64,000 nt of DNA from Coccinella septempunctata (GCF_907165205.1 NC_058189.1:41256270-41320269); one strand, 5' to 3'. Positions 1 to 12,281 are shown, counted from the stretch's first letter. The notes: generated from the sequence alone by a model not told the origin. Translations and numbers: made by a program.

Positions 1-154
1 CTCTTTCACTAAAAGTGGACAAAAAACAACTTCGTTATTTTAAAAACGAATTCATTCTTCTTTTGATCTCATATCATACGAAATAATACCTTTTCAAAAG
101 TATATATCTGTCGGGTTTCTCATACATTATTTTATGAATCCAGTGGACATAGAA

Positions 155-1440
155 TACGAGGATGTATGATATCTAGTTAGCCCAGACCAGTTCCATGCAT
201 AAAAAAAAATTGCGTTACCATAGCAACGAACAATAACTCATTAGAAGTGTCAGTGTGAAGTTTGAGGTCAAAAACGTAAACCAGAGTTACGCAATAAATT
301 GAAAGAAAGAAGATGTCCACCGAAAATGTGAAAATCGAAAAATTGCAGTATCGACCCATCATCAAGTACCTGTATTTAAAAGGGTTAAGAGGTAAGCAGA
401 TTTACGAAGATATGCTTAATATCGCTTAAAACTCTTGGTGATCAATGTCCTTCGTATGCGACCGTGAAAAATTGGACTGCCAGCTTCAAAAGAGGTAAAT
501 TTTCTATTGAAGATGATGACCGATGGGGAAGGCCAGTTTCTGTGTCAGTCCCCGAAAATATCGATGCAGTTCATGACACGATTTTATCAGACCGTCGAAT
601 TGGGCTAAAACGGATATCTGAAGCACTGAATATTTCATACGAACGCTTTCATCATATATAGTTCACGTCAATTTGGACATGAGAAAAATTGCTGCAAAAT
701 GGATCCCCAAATGTTTGGAGGTTGACCAAAAGTGTGTAAAGGTAGTAGGTACATCGCGTTCGATCTGTGCTCGATTTGAAAACTATGTAGACTTCTTAAA
801 ATAAAACTTAAACTTCTCAAATTGTTACTATGGATGAGACTTTTACGATCCAGAAACAAAAAGATGGAATGGCGACACTCTGGTTCTCCAAGATGTAAGA
901 AGTTTCGTGTCCAAAAATCTGCTGGAAAAGTTCTTGCTTCAGTTTTTTTAGATTGACATGGAGATTGATTTTTTGGTTAAGGGTAGAACAATAACCGGAG
1001 ATTACTATTTTACATAACTGACCACTCTACGGAAAAAAATCAAAGGGAAAAGACGCGGAAAGCTATCCAAAGGTGATTTGTTTTTGCAGGACAACGCCCC
1101 TGCACACAAATCTCATATTTGGGTGATTTTGGGTTTGATTTACTAGAACACCCTCCTTAGTCACCAGATTAGGCTCCATCCGACTATCATCTCTTTCCTC
1201 AGCTGAAAAAAAGTTTAAAAAATCGCAAATTTTCATCCAACGTGGAGGTAATAAAAGCTGTAGAGGTCTGGTTTGCAGAGCTAGAAGAAAAAAATTTTTT
1301 TAAAGGTCTAGTGACGTTGCAGGTTCGCTGTAATAAATGTATCTAATGAAGAGGAGAATATGTTGAGTAATCAAATATTTCGACATTGAAATTTTGTTTG
1401 GTTCTATAGTAGGCTAAGAATTTTACAATATATCCTCGTA
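155..1440 (+). mobile_element. mariner element, decayed copy 1
   Basis: A full-length but decayed mariner transposon. It begins just after a TA with CGAGGATGTATGATATCTAG and ends with the inverted counterpart (TATCCTCG) just before a second TA, giving about 28-bp imperfect terminal inverted repeats and the TA target duplication typical of Tc1/mariner. A second, better preserved copy lies at 30881-32164, and the two are alignable from end to end. This copy carries more indels and stops, so it is probably the older insertion. Confidence 0.88.
313..1370 (+). pseudogene. mariner transposase pseudogene (copy 1)
   Basis: This is the remnant of a cut-and-paste DDD transposase of about 350 codons. 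The N-terminal DNA-binding part is readable in pieces (KNWTASFKRGKFSIEDDD, then LSDRRIGLKRISEALNIS). Compared with the copy at 31041, it has an insertion near 420-430 that breaks the frame, a loss of about ten bases right after the first catalytic motif TMDET near 840, and several in-frame stops. The second motif region (QDNAPAHKS) near 1090 survives, but the residues after it are partly deleted. It cannot make a functional protein. Frame changes make it impossible to list as one ORF; the end is placed at the stop that aligns with the other copy. Confidence 0.85.
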
Positions 1441-3715
1441 CTTCAATACATAATAGTAAAGATGAATGAGATACAGATCATTTGATAAATTATTTTCAAA
1501 AGGGAGCATTGCCAGAGAAATAGATAACTTTCATATCAGAACGATATGGAATCATAAAAATACTTCACTTTTCTGATAGTTGAAAGACATAATTTTTATT
1601 CATCCTAAGAATAAGATTTAACTGTTGAATAGATCAAGTTATTCGTAAATGAAAGTACCGGGCTTAAAATGATTATTTTGCATTGCGTAAAGAAGTAATA
1701 TATCGACAGAAATATATTTTTCGCCGACCTGAACAAAAAAATTATATTTTACGTATTAATTTCCAGACGAAAAGTCAACAATTTTTCAAGGCGAGTACTT
1801 TTCGAACTGATATACTTTTCGTACTGATTTACTTTTCGTCCGGATATTCATCACTAAGCAATATTCCATTAAGGGACTTTTCACGAACATCGCGCCCAGG
1901 ACTTCTCTCTACGTTCTCACCTATCTAGTTTAGAAGCACCAGCCAAAATCAAGCGATTTGGGATATCCTGTATAGTTTGGTTAATGGGTTACATTCCTGT
2001 ATCCTTAAGGACCCTTTTTATTGTGCCACCTCTGTTAAACCGTTAGATAGTCCAATGGAAATATTTTCTCTTTAAATTTTTTCATGAAATGTAAATCTCA
2101 ACATTTATGATATGAATGATATCATATGCAATAGTATGATTTTGAGGTGGAATTCAGTTGAAAGCCCTAGTTGTGAATGCGGCAAAATAAAATTGATTTT
2201 TACAATCCCTATCCAGGTAAGCACAAAAAGTTTTTCTATTTTTTTTCTGTTAATTGCACATTTCATTAAAAAATGGAAAACCGTTTTTTATGGAAGAATA
2301 TAATCGAGTTCTCTACTCGAAAAACGGATTTTAATATAGATTTTCAATTTACAAGAATTTTTTAAAAATATGTAACGCTTTATATCTTGGAAAAGAAGCA
2401 TTTCCGGACAAAGGTCTTTGACTCCAAATAACTCAGAGATTAATTATCTTGAGAGCGCATAAATCTTCTTCTTACAAGAGTTTACAATGAAGATTCAAAA
2501 TATCAATGTTAATTTAAGAGAAAATTCGTATCAAGATAATCGTCCAATTGGATAAGTTCTTTTGAGGAATATTGCACTGTTTTTTCAAACTTTAGTCTCG
2601 CCGATAACCGGCACGATCTGTCCAATCATAATAATTCACTTCAATTGAATTATCTCGTCGACTAATTACCACGAAATTATCTTTCCTGAAACTGAATCGT
2701 TTCGCTTCTACCCACCTATTAGTCCTCAGCTAATGTGTCACAAATGAGAGTATATTTGCCAAATCAGCTCATTAGGAAGACCGAAATCATCTCTGCCCAT
2801 TAAAGAAGCCTGTGAAAATATGCCGGACGTATAACACAACAGATGATCTACCACACATGTGTCAAGTGTTACTTCGGTAACGAATTTTGTGAGTGATATG
2901 TTAACAATCTGTTAAAATTCTGCCAAATGTACCGTCTGACTGATACGTTGAGCAGCTGCAGTATTTTCGTCGAAACGTTGTAGGAAATAAACGATGTGTT
3001 TCAGCCTGAGCTTTTTCCAGACTTCTTACTTCTCGTCTGTTTTATGTTTTACTCGTTTTTTGTCCTAATGAAGTGTATTCTGGTCACGGATCTGGTTCAT
3101 ATCCTTGATTATTTTTTATTCGGAGAGAAATCTGAATGCATCTGGAAAAAGCCTTCCGATATGAATGGGGAGTACGAAGGTGGAACTAGAACTTATTACT
3201 CTCTCTTTGATTCTAGATTGTTGAGGGGATCGATAATAAAATAACATTTTTTTCGTTTTTTGTAGAGAGGTTATTACTCATTATCTTTCTTGAATTATTT
3301 CAGTTATATCTTTACTAACGTTTTATAATGAAATATTACTCGAGTGAAGCTAGTGAGTCAATAATTTGAAAATATAACTCGAATTAAATTTTCCTGTGTT
3401 ATTTTTGAAGTTATCCCTTCGAAATTCATTGAAATACAGGTGTGGAAAAGCCATCGTTATGGTACAATTAATGCTCCGATGTTGTATTTCTCTGCATCAT
3501 TCCTTACGATTACGTCGGTATTTGAAACTGAAATACTCAACTGAAAGAGGACGAAACAACTCTTTTGGAAATTATGCCAATCCCTCCAGAACACAAACAC
3601 GAAGCACGCGTTCGTATGCTCCGAACGACAAACTGCTACCCTTGCTCTTTTTGTTCGGCCTTTTCTTGATCATGCTCAGCAACCCAAACGCAGTCATGTT
3701 GATTTTATGCATAGT
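1441..3715. other. No recognisable gene
   Basis: AT-rich DNA. The only ORFs are below about 82 codons, without recognisable motifs or plausible splice context. A 17-bp tandem triplet at 1796-1846 is listed separately. I see nothing else I can name. Confidence 0.5.
1796..1846 (+). repeat. 17-bp tandem repeat, three units
   Basis: Three consecutive 17-bp units begin with TACTTTTCG; the first two continue ACTGAT and TACTGAT-like, and the last diverges after TACTTTTCGT. A related ACGAAAAGT string in the opposite orientation lies at about 1767-1775, so this may be the subterminal region of a small element. No function is evident. Confidence 0.6.
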
Positions 3716-3824
3716 TACTGAGACCTAATACCTAAGAAAGGGACCAATCTAATTGGGAGATGGCGTGCACGTGTTTGACATCAGCCTATGAGATTGGTCC
3801 CTTTCTTAAGTATTAGGTCTAGTC
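3716..3824. repeat. Small hairpin / MITE-like inverted repeat
   Basis: Two arms of about 32 bp, AGACCTAATAC..AAGAAAGGGACC and its reverse complement, differ at only a few positions and enclose about 40 bp. The whole unit would fold into a stem of roughly 100 nt. It may be a tiny foldback MITE or, less likely, a small-RNA precursor. A related AGACCTAAGAATGGATTCC string appears near 4668. Confidence 0.7.
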
Positions 3825-4691
3825 TAGTAACTCATAGACTCACAATTATTCTGAAATTCATACATCAAAAGGTTAGAAAAGGTAGAATAACACCTTATCG
3901 TAGTAAAAAACTGATGTTACTGTATGAAATAAAATATGTTCTTAATATGTAACTATTGCTGAGTGTTCCTATTTGAACGTTGGTTCTCTTGAACCAATAG
4001 ATATTCAACACTGTACCACTAGAATACTAGACAATCAATTTCCAAGAATACATCGTCTTCGTCCTATATATTGTTTGCCTTCATGTGTTTGCAAACTTGA
4101 GTACCTACATTCCCTTCAAGCAATAAAAAAAAAATTGAAATGTTGTAAATTTGTACAGATAAGGAACGATATCAAAAGTATGTCATTCAGTTCGATCCAA
4201 ATTCAAACTTGATCGAAACATTACAGTAACCGATGGAGAAATTATGATATTTAACCATCAGAAATTATAACGTCTTTATTCCCGCATTATTAATTTATTT
4301 CCGGTTGAATTCCAACTCGAGGGTCTGCCTGAAGAAACCAAATAATGGACAATTAAGGAGGTCCATAATTGGCAGCTTCCTGTCAAATGTGTTGATCTTT
4401 CGAGGGGACCATTGGGGCTAATCACTTACCGTAACGATGCGTTCGACAGTAATTATTGTAATGATTTGTTAATTTTAGAAAGATACCGGGAGAGTGCTTC
4501 AAGATCGTGATTAATGTTCCACTATCCAGGAACATAGGTAGGTATCCCGAAATCAATTCTGAGGAAGTTTTTTTTTAAACTTTCCAAACAGTTTCTTCTC
4601 GAAAATTAAGTTCTGATGAATTGTGGAGCATTCCCATGTTGGATTTATGCAGACTTACTAAGAACTGAGACCTAAGAATGGATTCCATGAA

Positions 4692-5480
4692 ATTAGTCCA
4701 GGACCAAACCGATTTTGGGAACCCGAATTGAAGAAAAATTCTTAGCACTATGTAGTTGGTCGGAAAATGTCCTTCTTAGTACAATACATAAGTGAATTAA
4801 TATTAACGAAGAGAAATAGGTTAGTGTTCTAGAACAGGGGAAGGTGAAAGTTTCTCAAAGTATAATGTAATATCTGAAAATTTTAACCTCAAATTCATGG
4901 TGAAAAACGCAAAAACCTACTGTCCGTTTTTATTTTATTTTTTCTGCAACGAAAAAGTATCAAGTTTGATGAAAACTACTGAAAATATAGATCAGTTTTT
5001 TCAAAACAAAAAGTTTCGTAAGTGAAATGTCGAATTTTAACTTAATCGATGCTCATTTTCTTTTTTTAAACCTCAACTTAACGTTGAAATGGAAAATAAA
5101 TTTTTTGTATGAAAAAATATTATTTTGAACGAGAAAAAACAGAAAAAAATTTTAATCAATTCATTACATGCTATGTAGATATAATATTCTCATTTTTCAT
5201 CAAATGAGATGGTGTATATTAATCTTCATTTTCTTTCTTTTTTCTAAATCTCCTAATTCTTGCGTATCTTCAGATTTCACGTCATGCTAATTGTACTATA
5301 CTATTTACGTACTATTTACGTCATCACGATCTTCTGAATCACTTATGTATTTTTTCGTACGGCTGTTTCAGCATTGGAGTAACTTTCGGACTATTTAGGC
5401 ATAAATTCCGTGCATTTCATATGTAAAATCCTTCGAAAAAAATTCGATCCCAAAAACTCTCAAATATTATTCATTTACTG
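4692..5480 (+). repeat. Dispersed repeat A, copy 1
   Basis: Interspersed repeat of unknown class. It begins near AACCGATTTTGGGAACCCG and shares scattered blocks with 43119-44200, including GAATTGAAGAAAAATTCTT at the start, ACCTCAAATTCATGG, AAATAAATTTTTTGTATGA in the middle and TTCTGAATCACTTATGT near the end. There are no clear terminal inverted repeats and no coding motif. It could be the tail of an unrecognised retroelement. Confidence 0.6.
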
Positions 5481-5649
5481 ATGAATACGTAAAACTCATC
5501 CATCTCAAAATGTATTGCAATGAAATACCGAATTGCCATTCCAATAAAATAATTTATTAGAAACGTGGAAATTCTTTCAAATATGTATTTTCCCGAGAGT
5601 ACGCATGCGTTGTTGTTTGAACACTACAGGTATTCAGAAATTTTCAAAA

Positions 5650-6196
5650 TAGGAAGAATTCGACTCGTTCAAATATTTCAACAGTAGGTTTTTGAGTTCA
5701 AAAGAAAAACTTTTTTCATGTTTCATTTTTTTCGATTTTTCCTGATGAAAAGATATAACCAATTTAAGTTTTCATAATGAACTGTGCCACCCCTGGAAAA
5801 ACAAAATTACCGTCAGAATAACTAGCTAAATCTGCGACACTACACATCGGTGGATCTTTCGAACAGAGTTGTATTCGGCCAAAATACCCAATTCTTCATT
5901 TTACAGATACTTTTTAAAATAGGTGAAGGTGTCAGATACTTTTTAATTTTTGAACATCACATTACTCGAAAACGGCGCATTATACGAGAAAATACGAAGA
6001 ATACTTTTATTTGACAAAACGTTCGTTTAATCATTAGACAGCATCCAAGTTAGTTTCAATCAAATAAATGAAAAACTATTTTCCGAAATTCATTTCATTC
6101 AATAAAACCGTTTGTGAGCTGATTCGAAACATAAGTGTTTCTCAAGAATTTATTGTTAAAATATTTGTACGAGTCAAAAACTCACCCTGCATATAA
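5650..6196. mobile_element. TIR element with CAGGGTGAGT-type end
   Basis: Inverted termini of about 60 bp. The right end reads TTTGTACGAGTCAAAAACTC then ACCCTGCATA, and the left end contains TCGACTCGTTCAAATATTTC then AACAGTAGG, the inverted counterpart. The middle (5700-5880) matches 58626-58810 in inverted orientation, so it is a repeated family. The terminus fits the TA-CAGGGTG class of nonautonomous Tc1/mariner-like elements common in this window. It has no transposase. Confidence 0.65.
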
Positions 6197-6211
6197 TGCT
6201 TTATTCTTTCA

Positions 6212-6733
6212 ATGATGTTTCTTCCTCAGATTATTGTTCTTACTAGTAAGCGAATGCCAATTTCATGTAGCTTGAAATTGCGGGGGCTGCAAGGTCAATC
6301 ACTCAAGATTATCGCAGAACGTACAATTTTTCTCTTCTCATTTCTGAAAAGAATGAGTTTTCAATGTCAAGGTTGGCAAGAGAATCAGAATCGGATAGCA
6401 AGGGAAATAGGTGTACACAAAATTTTATATTTTTTTCTCTTACAAACTCTCCGGCCGACTTTCAGCCATTCCTTTTCTAGTGGTTTTTTCCTCATTCCGC
6501 TCAAGACCTCAGTATTCTTAACAGAAGTCAAAGCCACAGTGTGTGAAATGAGAATATACTCTTTCGTATTTCAACTTGCTCTCGATCAATTCATCAGACA
6601 ATATAACCTCAAATTATTATACATACTGCGGAATGTAACCGAGGATGTGTTCAAAAAGCAACTAGGCGTTTCGAAATCAAATTTAATGAATAATTCAAAA
6701 ATCAAAGTGTGTCGAATGCTAGGGACTTCATGA
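6212..6733 (+). CDS. Orphan 173-codon ORF, uncertain
   Basis: This is the longest uninterrupted ORF in the window outside transposons and the LRR exon. I do not recognise the protein. It has hydrophobic patches (FLFSFLKR near residue 42, FFLLQTL near 76) but no convincing signal peptide or catalytic motif. At this base composition a stop-free run of 173 codons is uncommon by chance, which is the only support. It starts just after the CAGGGTGAGT-type element at 5650-6196 and has no recognisable promoter, splice sites or poly(A) context. It could be chance, a decayed transposon ORF or a lineage-specific gene. Codon use is not obviously different from the flanks. Confidence 0.15.
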   Translation: MMFLPQIIVLTSKRMPISCSLKLRGLQGQSLKIIAERTIFLFSFLKRMSFQCQGWQENQNRIAREIGVHKILYFFLLQTLRPTFSHSFSSGFFLIPLKTSVFLTEVKATVCEMRIYSFVFQLALDQFIRQYNLKLLYILRNVTEDVFKKQLGVSKSNLMNNSKIKVCRMLGTS

Positions 6734-6955
6734 ACAATTTTTTTAATCATATTATATATTCTGATTAGAACGCCCCCTTCAGATGGCGCCCAAGGACACT
6801 GTTTGTGACCCTCTTAGATCCAGGACTGTTACATTTTCTTTGTTTTTTTTGCGATCATTGAAAATTTTCATTTTATCAATCTTTCAATTCTTCGAATTAT
6901 GCTGTTGAATGAAATTTTTACTTTTAGCTACTGCCACTTTCATTATTTTTTTATA

Positions 6956-7737
6956 GGCTGTGACTAGAGTCCCGACTCGGGACTCGTGTCCAGTCCCGAG
7001 TGACGTCATTCAATTCGGGACTGATATTCGGTCCCGAATTCAACGATGCACTGAACTGGTGCTTTGAAATTATTAAGTAGTGAAAGAATTAGCGAAAAAC
7101 TCAATTTGCTGTACAAGTCATAAGCCTATACCCAGTCAAATAGAAACAATGATTCATATTTCAATCGGGAATGTAGATATGAGTTGGTAAAGATAAATAT
7201 GTTGTTAAAGTATATTTTATTTTCAAATCAACATTTATAAAGAAAAAAAAGAGCAAATTTTCATACACTTCAAATAAAAATACATTTTTTTGAGGTGCCG
7301 CAGCATTGTATCGTCTGTTTCGTATAAAATATCATACATTTCACATATACATTTAGCAGCTTCCCTTCTCGATCAAATTTTTTCAGTCAACAAAGGCCAG
7401 GCCGCAAGGAAGAGCTTCACTTCTGAATCAAAAACTACGTATGGTAATTCTTCTGGATTAATTTACATTAAGCAATTCTCAACTGTCTCACGTCTCACCA
7501 GTTAGAATTGCATACTTTGCTGCTCCTTCCATTCTCAAATTCCAAGATAGCATTTTCTCTTGTCTTTTCAATCTTGATTTAGAAAAAACCCACACAATTT
7601 TCTGATAAGGAATCACTCCTTAAATTTCGTCGCAAATATTCATAAATAATATTATACGTTCCGCGAACTTAACCTCAAAACCCTTTTACAATGTCGGGAC
7701 TGGACAAGGATCCCGAGTCGGGACTCTGGTCACAGCC
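6956..7737. mobile_element. 782-bp TIR transposon with 9-bp target duplication
   Basis: The left end GGCTGTGACTAGAGTCCCGA and the right end, whose reverse complement reads GGCTGTGACCAGAGTCCCGA, form inverted repeats of about 45 bp. Both arms contain the internal mini-palindrome TCCCGACTCGGGA. The 9-bp direct duplication TTTTTTATA flanks it on both sides (6947-6955 and 7738-7746). A 9-bp duplication and GG-starting TIRs suggest a Mutator-like nonautonomous element, though hAT-like cannot be excluded. Internal ORFs are short and unrecognisable. Confidence 0.85.
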
Positions 7738-7989
7738 TTTTTTATAATATAATTTACTTGTTGCCTCACGTGACATTTTTTATATTTTCACTGCTATGAA
7801 TCGTATTACTCTTTCATTCCAGAAATTTCCTATTATAATTCCTTTCTCCCATCGAGAATCACCTCGATCCTACAGTGTCTAGATTGTGGTTGAAATTAAA
7901 AGAAAGATAAGAGATAGCACATTAAGCAGGCTCAATGGAACTGATCTACCGTAAAACAACGCAATTTATGTACGTCTGACGCCTGCTCA

Positions 7990-8300
7990 ATTTCTTCTTC
8001 ATCTAAATGTAAAACGACGCTGTCACCGTGATCTATTCCGAAATGGACGGTCGCTATCGGCATCGGCTACCCATTACGCCAGCATATCTCACACGTGTCT
8101 GCGCCACGCGATAACGTTCATTAAATCGGGATTTGGCACTGGAATAACAATGGATTAAACGAAGTATCCGCCCCTCGGATCACTGGATTATGACGGTTAA
8201 TAAAATGCCAACGACGTTCGCCGTCGCGGCGCGCGAGGCTAAACATCGGTCGCGTATCGTTTCGTTTAATACGCTTGTCAAACATACATTCATCTCATTG
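7990..8300. promoter_or_regulatory. GC-rich island, candidate regulatory element
   Basis: About 300 bp with visibly higher GC than the flanks, CpG-containing words such as GTCGCGGCGCGCGAGG, and several TAAT-type homeodomain-like cores (TTAATAAAATG, TTTAATACG). It has no inverted termini and no matching copy elsewhere in the window, so it does not look like one of the local transposons. It might be a conserved enhancer or a distal promoter; this is inference from composition only. Confidence 0.3.
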
Positions 8301-10251
8301 TGTGGGGTTAATGTAGCTTTTCCAGTCTCAGAGTGATGGATCTGTGTTCTGATAACGTCAACTAGAGCAATTTTCCCATAGACCCCGACGCCCATTCTTT
8401 CCCTTCCTTCTTGACTTTCCAGTGCATATGGTTGGGTTGAAATAGTAACTTTTCTCAAGAAATAAAGAAACCCTGCAGATTTCTATTATTTTTTTTTCAT
8501 ATTTGTACAAGAACTCCATTTTTGTGTGTTGTTTCTTCAAGTTTCTGTTTGAACGCTCTGAAATGAAGAAAAGTCCGAATTGAATCAAATTCCTCGATTT
8601 ATGTAGAGACGAAAGCTGACTTTTCTTTATTTTTTTGTTTTGAAAAATTGGGTGTTCGGAACGTTCGAAAAGCATTTCTTTCATTGAGTAAGATGAAAAG
8701 AATCCAAACAATCGGAGGCGGTTAGAAAAATTCTTCGTAAAAATTTTAACCGTCCACTATTTTCATACGTAAGAGACATGAATCTCGAATTGATCGTGGT
8801 ATTATGTTTTTTTTTTGTAAGAAGGTTCTAGCTACTTCAGTCATATGAATAAATCACAGTAAGAATCTCAATAATATGTTTATTAATTCTCTATAAATAT
8901 TGAATTGATTCAGTCATTACTGAAAATCCATGATCAAACTAAAAGAACTGAATTACATGAAAATAGCTTTTGGACAATTTATTAAAATTCAATTCACCTA
9001 TAAAAAGGCATGATGCTTTCTCCTTCATAACGTTCTGCTATTAAAGTTCCATAAAAGAAAGTAGGTCCACATTTTGCTTTGACTGATGCATACTGAATTC
9101 CAATTTTTCTTGGATGCTACAAGGTTAGGTAATCACAACCTTTTCAGTTTTCTGATAACATATCAATCTTTATGGAACAAATGGATATCTTTTTTTCAAA
9201 ATCGGGTGGCATATGCCAACGGATACTAGGGCCACTTGAGATAAAACCTGAACAGAGGTTTGTCGAGCTTCTGTCATGATGTTTTCATTATTGCTGAACT
9301 CTGGAGTTTTCTTCTTTGGTCGACCACTTCCTTTTTTGTTTGAACATACCTGTTTCGTCAACACATCGCAAAACAGTACAATGGAAAAATTCATACTTAA
9401 TAATCTACAGCAACATAGGCTTCTATGAAGTCGCCGGAACAGAATATTTCCATTCTCCTTCAATTTTCTTTCCAATTTTGAAGTAGGATTCAATAGTAAA
9501 AGCCTTTCACACGTCCGTAAAAACCATCTTTATAATTTGCTGATAATTTTAATTCAACAACAATCCAAAATGCTAAAATGACAGTTCACCTGGAAAATAG
9601 TATAGCACGAGCTAAGAATTACGTTTAGGCACGAAATATCGACGTTCAAAATTCCATAGCCTACTTGACGACGAATTTTTTTGAACGCACGTTACAAATC
9701 ATGTCTTGTATTAATCTTCTTTTATAATTAGATTCTAATGCTAAGATCTTTATTTCATCAAAGTTGAATACGGCTTCGTCAGCAGATTGTGAAATAGAGT
9801 CTGACGAAGACAGACAAAAAATTATTTCAAGTAAAATTAATAAGACCCAAGAAACATGGTTAGTTGAATGGAAGCTTATTGAAAGAAAACGGTTTCCAAC
9901 CAACATGAAACAATGTGGTATACTTAGATGAAAAGAACTACAGAGTTTTCCTCAAAAAACAGAAACATCTCCCCTAGATTTAATAAAACGTTGTGTATGG
10001 AATATTTATGCTTTTTGTGTTCAGGACTATCTCTTTGTGAGAGTCTGCGATAGTTTGGCATCATATAGCGCTTCTATATTCTTCCTCCATGATCTCAATA
10101 TTCTGCCAAAATTGTCTCACAGTTTTTCACTATAAATCACCCAAGCTATCAAGAAAATTATCTTAAGGCCAAATAAGCAAATTCGGTAATTTGACAGTTT
10201 AGTGAGTTCCGAATTTGTGGAAATTCTGGAGCATTTTTTCTACTACTACTT

Positions 10252-10285
10252 CATTGCATAAAGACCAAAGTGGTCTTTATACAAT
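10252..10285. repeat. Short hairpin
   Basis: CATTGCATAAAGACCA and TGGTCTTTATACAATG pair almost perfectly around a 2-3 base loop. It is too short for a typical animal pre-miRNA, and no function can be assigned. Confidence 0.5.
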
Positions 10286-11404
10286 GGTAGAGGTATACAC
10301 TTTTAGAGTATGAATCATAGGAGTAGGATGCTATATTGGTTAAGCAATATACTTTTTCTGCGGTCATCCATTAATCAATATTTCAAAATTAAAGAACCTC
10401 CAGAATTAGAATGCTCCAACACAAAATGACGCGACATTAAGTATTGAGAAGGTTCTGAAATTGTGATGAATATGAATATTAATGATGTGGAACTGCCTTT
10501 CATGCTTGATTTGAGAACTCCACAAAACTTAAATACAAATTTGAGAATTAGCAACTAACAACTTTATAAATTAACATTTATTAAATGAAAATTAGATTTT
10601 TTTGGTGAATGTCAAAATCACCATCCATGGTGGGATTTCAAATGTCTGGGAAATAATCTTGTGCATTCCATACATAGGTAGTAGAATTTTGGACTAGGCA
10701 CTACTAAGTACTGACTAATGAGTAATGACTTTAATTTGATTCAGCCTAAAAAGATCACAATAACTATTTTTTCACTTTATTGTCGAACTAACTTCATTTG
10801 GGAAGTACCTAAATGTGGGACATAGAATGGTTGGTGTTCTCAAATAAATTTTCTAATTCGAAATGTTGAAGAATCAATCTGCTGTTGAAAATTGTAGCAC
10901 CTTTTCGAGATAATATTTCAGACCGACAAAATTTCCAAAAAGTTATGTTTAATTCACGTCAACTAAATTTAATTGAAACGAATTGTTTCGTATATGAAGT
11001 ATTCAATATAAACCTTTTCTGCCAACTTAAAGAAGGCAAAATTTGAAGGGAAAGGAGCTTCAAACTAAAAATGAAGCATTCCTATCTTTGTTAAAAATCA
11101 AACTTTCACAAATTTCAATTTAAAAATGATTTTTATTTCAAAATCGCCTATATTCCTTGAAACTTCTCAAAGGTTCGTTGATTGCTTGTACGATCTGAAA
11201 AAGGACCCATTGTGAGTCATATCCAAAATGATATAATAAGCCCAGACAGACTTTGCGTTTCATCTCGATTTTACCACTATTCTTGAAACTACCCTTAGTC
11301 AACTGACAAAGCCTATATTTATCCAATATACCACCCCTATTCTAACGCAAAGGTACGGGTTGGATTTTCTGCATTGCACAATTTTATTAATGAGGAAAAT
11401 CAAG

Positions 11405-11600
11405 GAATTAACGAAAAAGTGTGCCCAGCTGCTTCGAGGCCGCGCGACCGTGCACGTGACACGTTGTGAACTGCACGCGAACAGCGTTCACACGACCGTT
11501 CCCTCCCGAATGGGGTTTGATACACCCGGTATATTTACATGCCTGTTGTGTATTGAGCCCTTTGTGTGCCGCAGCTTTCTACAATGAAAATAATAAAGTA
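11405..11600. promoter_or_regulatory. GC-rich island with E-box
   Basis: A local rise in GC with CpG-rich words (GAGGCCGCGCGACCG), a CACGTGAC E-box-like site at about 11453 and repeated GAACTGCACGCGAACAG-like words. It overlaps short ORFs on both strands that I treat as by-products. It could be a regulatory element or an unrecognised exon. There is no repeat partner in the window. Confidence 0.25.
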
Positions 11601-11777
11601 AGCTCACATAAGCTAGCAATGAACACATACTTCTCTGCATTGTGTTATGGGATGGCGATACGGCTGAAGTACCTATCTGAAAATACACGAAGGCTTTATT
11701 TGTTCGTAATGCAAGCATCGTTCTAATTACGATTCCCCCAGATAAGGATAATTCTTCCAGAAACTGAAGAATCTGTA

Positions 11778-12281
11778 GGTATACTCCATTCACTTTTATT
11801 TTAGGAGTCGGTTGGGCATGGAAATTTGACACATTTCACTCTGTATAGTACGAAAATGTGGGGTTATGACGCTTGTCAAAACAACAAACAAAACAAATTC
11901 TTTGTCATCCTCTTCATTCACAATCTTTGTGATTGTGGAAATATTCAGCTGAAATGTAAGTCGTTTAGATTCAGATCAAACATTATATAAATTCTCTTAC
12001 ATTGAATATATTCGCTACCGTCTGACGTATTGTGGATTTTAGAATATCAAGGTATAACTATTTGAATGAGCGGACCTGAATTCTAAATAGCACTTCCTGA
12101 AACCCTGTCTCTTTGTTCAATCACTTTCGGCATTTTCGTAATAAAAATTGATATTAGTTGTGGCAACGGCGTTATGACATTAACGACAATTCATGAGTGC
12201 CAACCTTACTTACTTACAAAAACTTGAGAAAATTATTTCATGGCCAACCGGCTGCTAAAATAAATGTGAATGGAGTATACC
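11778..12281. mobile_element. 504-bp MITE, family 'AGTCGGTTGG', complete copy
   Basis: Complete nonautonomous element. Left end GGTATACTCCATTCACTTTT then ATTTTAGGAGTCGGTTGG; the right end is its inverted counterpart (CCAACCGGCTGCTAAAATAA). TA flanks both ends (11776-11777 and 12282-12283). Further copies lie at 21606-23402 (inverted, interrupted) and 17663-17770 (one end only). No transposase is present. Termini and TA duplication are consistent with Tc1/mariner-type mobilisation, but the class is not proven. Confidence 0.88.

Larger units (their letters stand above)
7747..11777. other. Mostly featureless AT-rich DNA
   Basis: I see no supported gene. ORFs of 107-117 codons on the minus strand (8358-8711 and 9170-9493) are low-complexity or lack motifs. 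Two GC-richer islands are listed separately (7990-8300 and 11405-11600). A short hairpin with ATAAAGACCA arms sits at 10252-10285. Confidence 0.5.

Noticed and set aside
8358..8711. 117-codon minus-strand ORF
   Set aside because: Low-complexity Lys/Phe/Ser-rich translation of AT-rich DNA; no motif.
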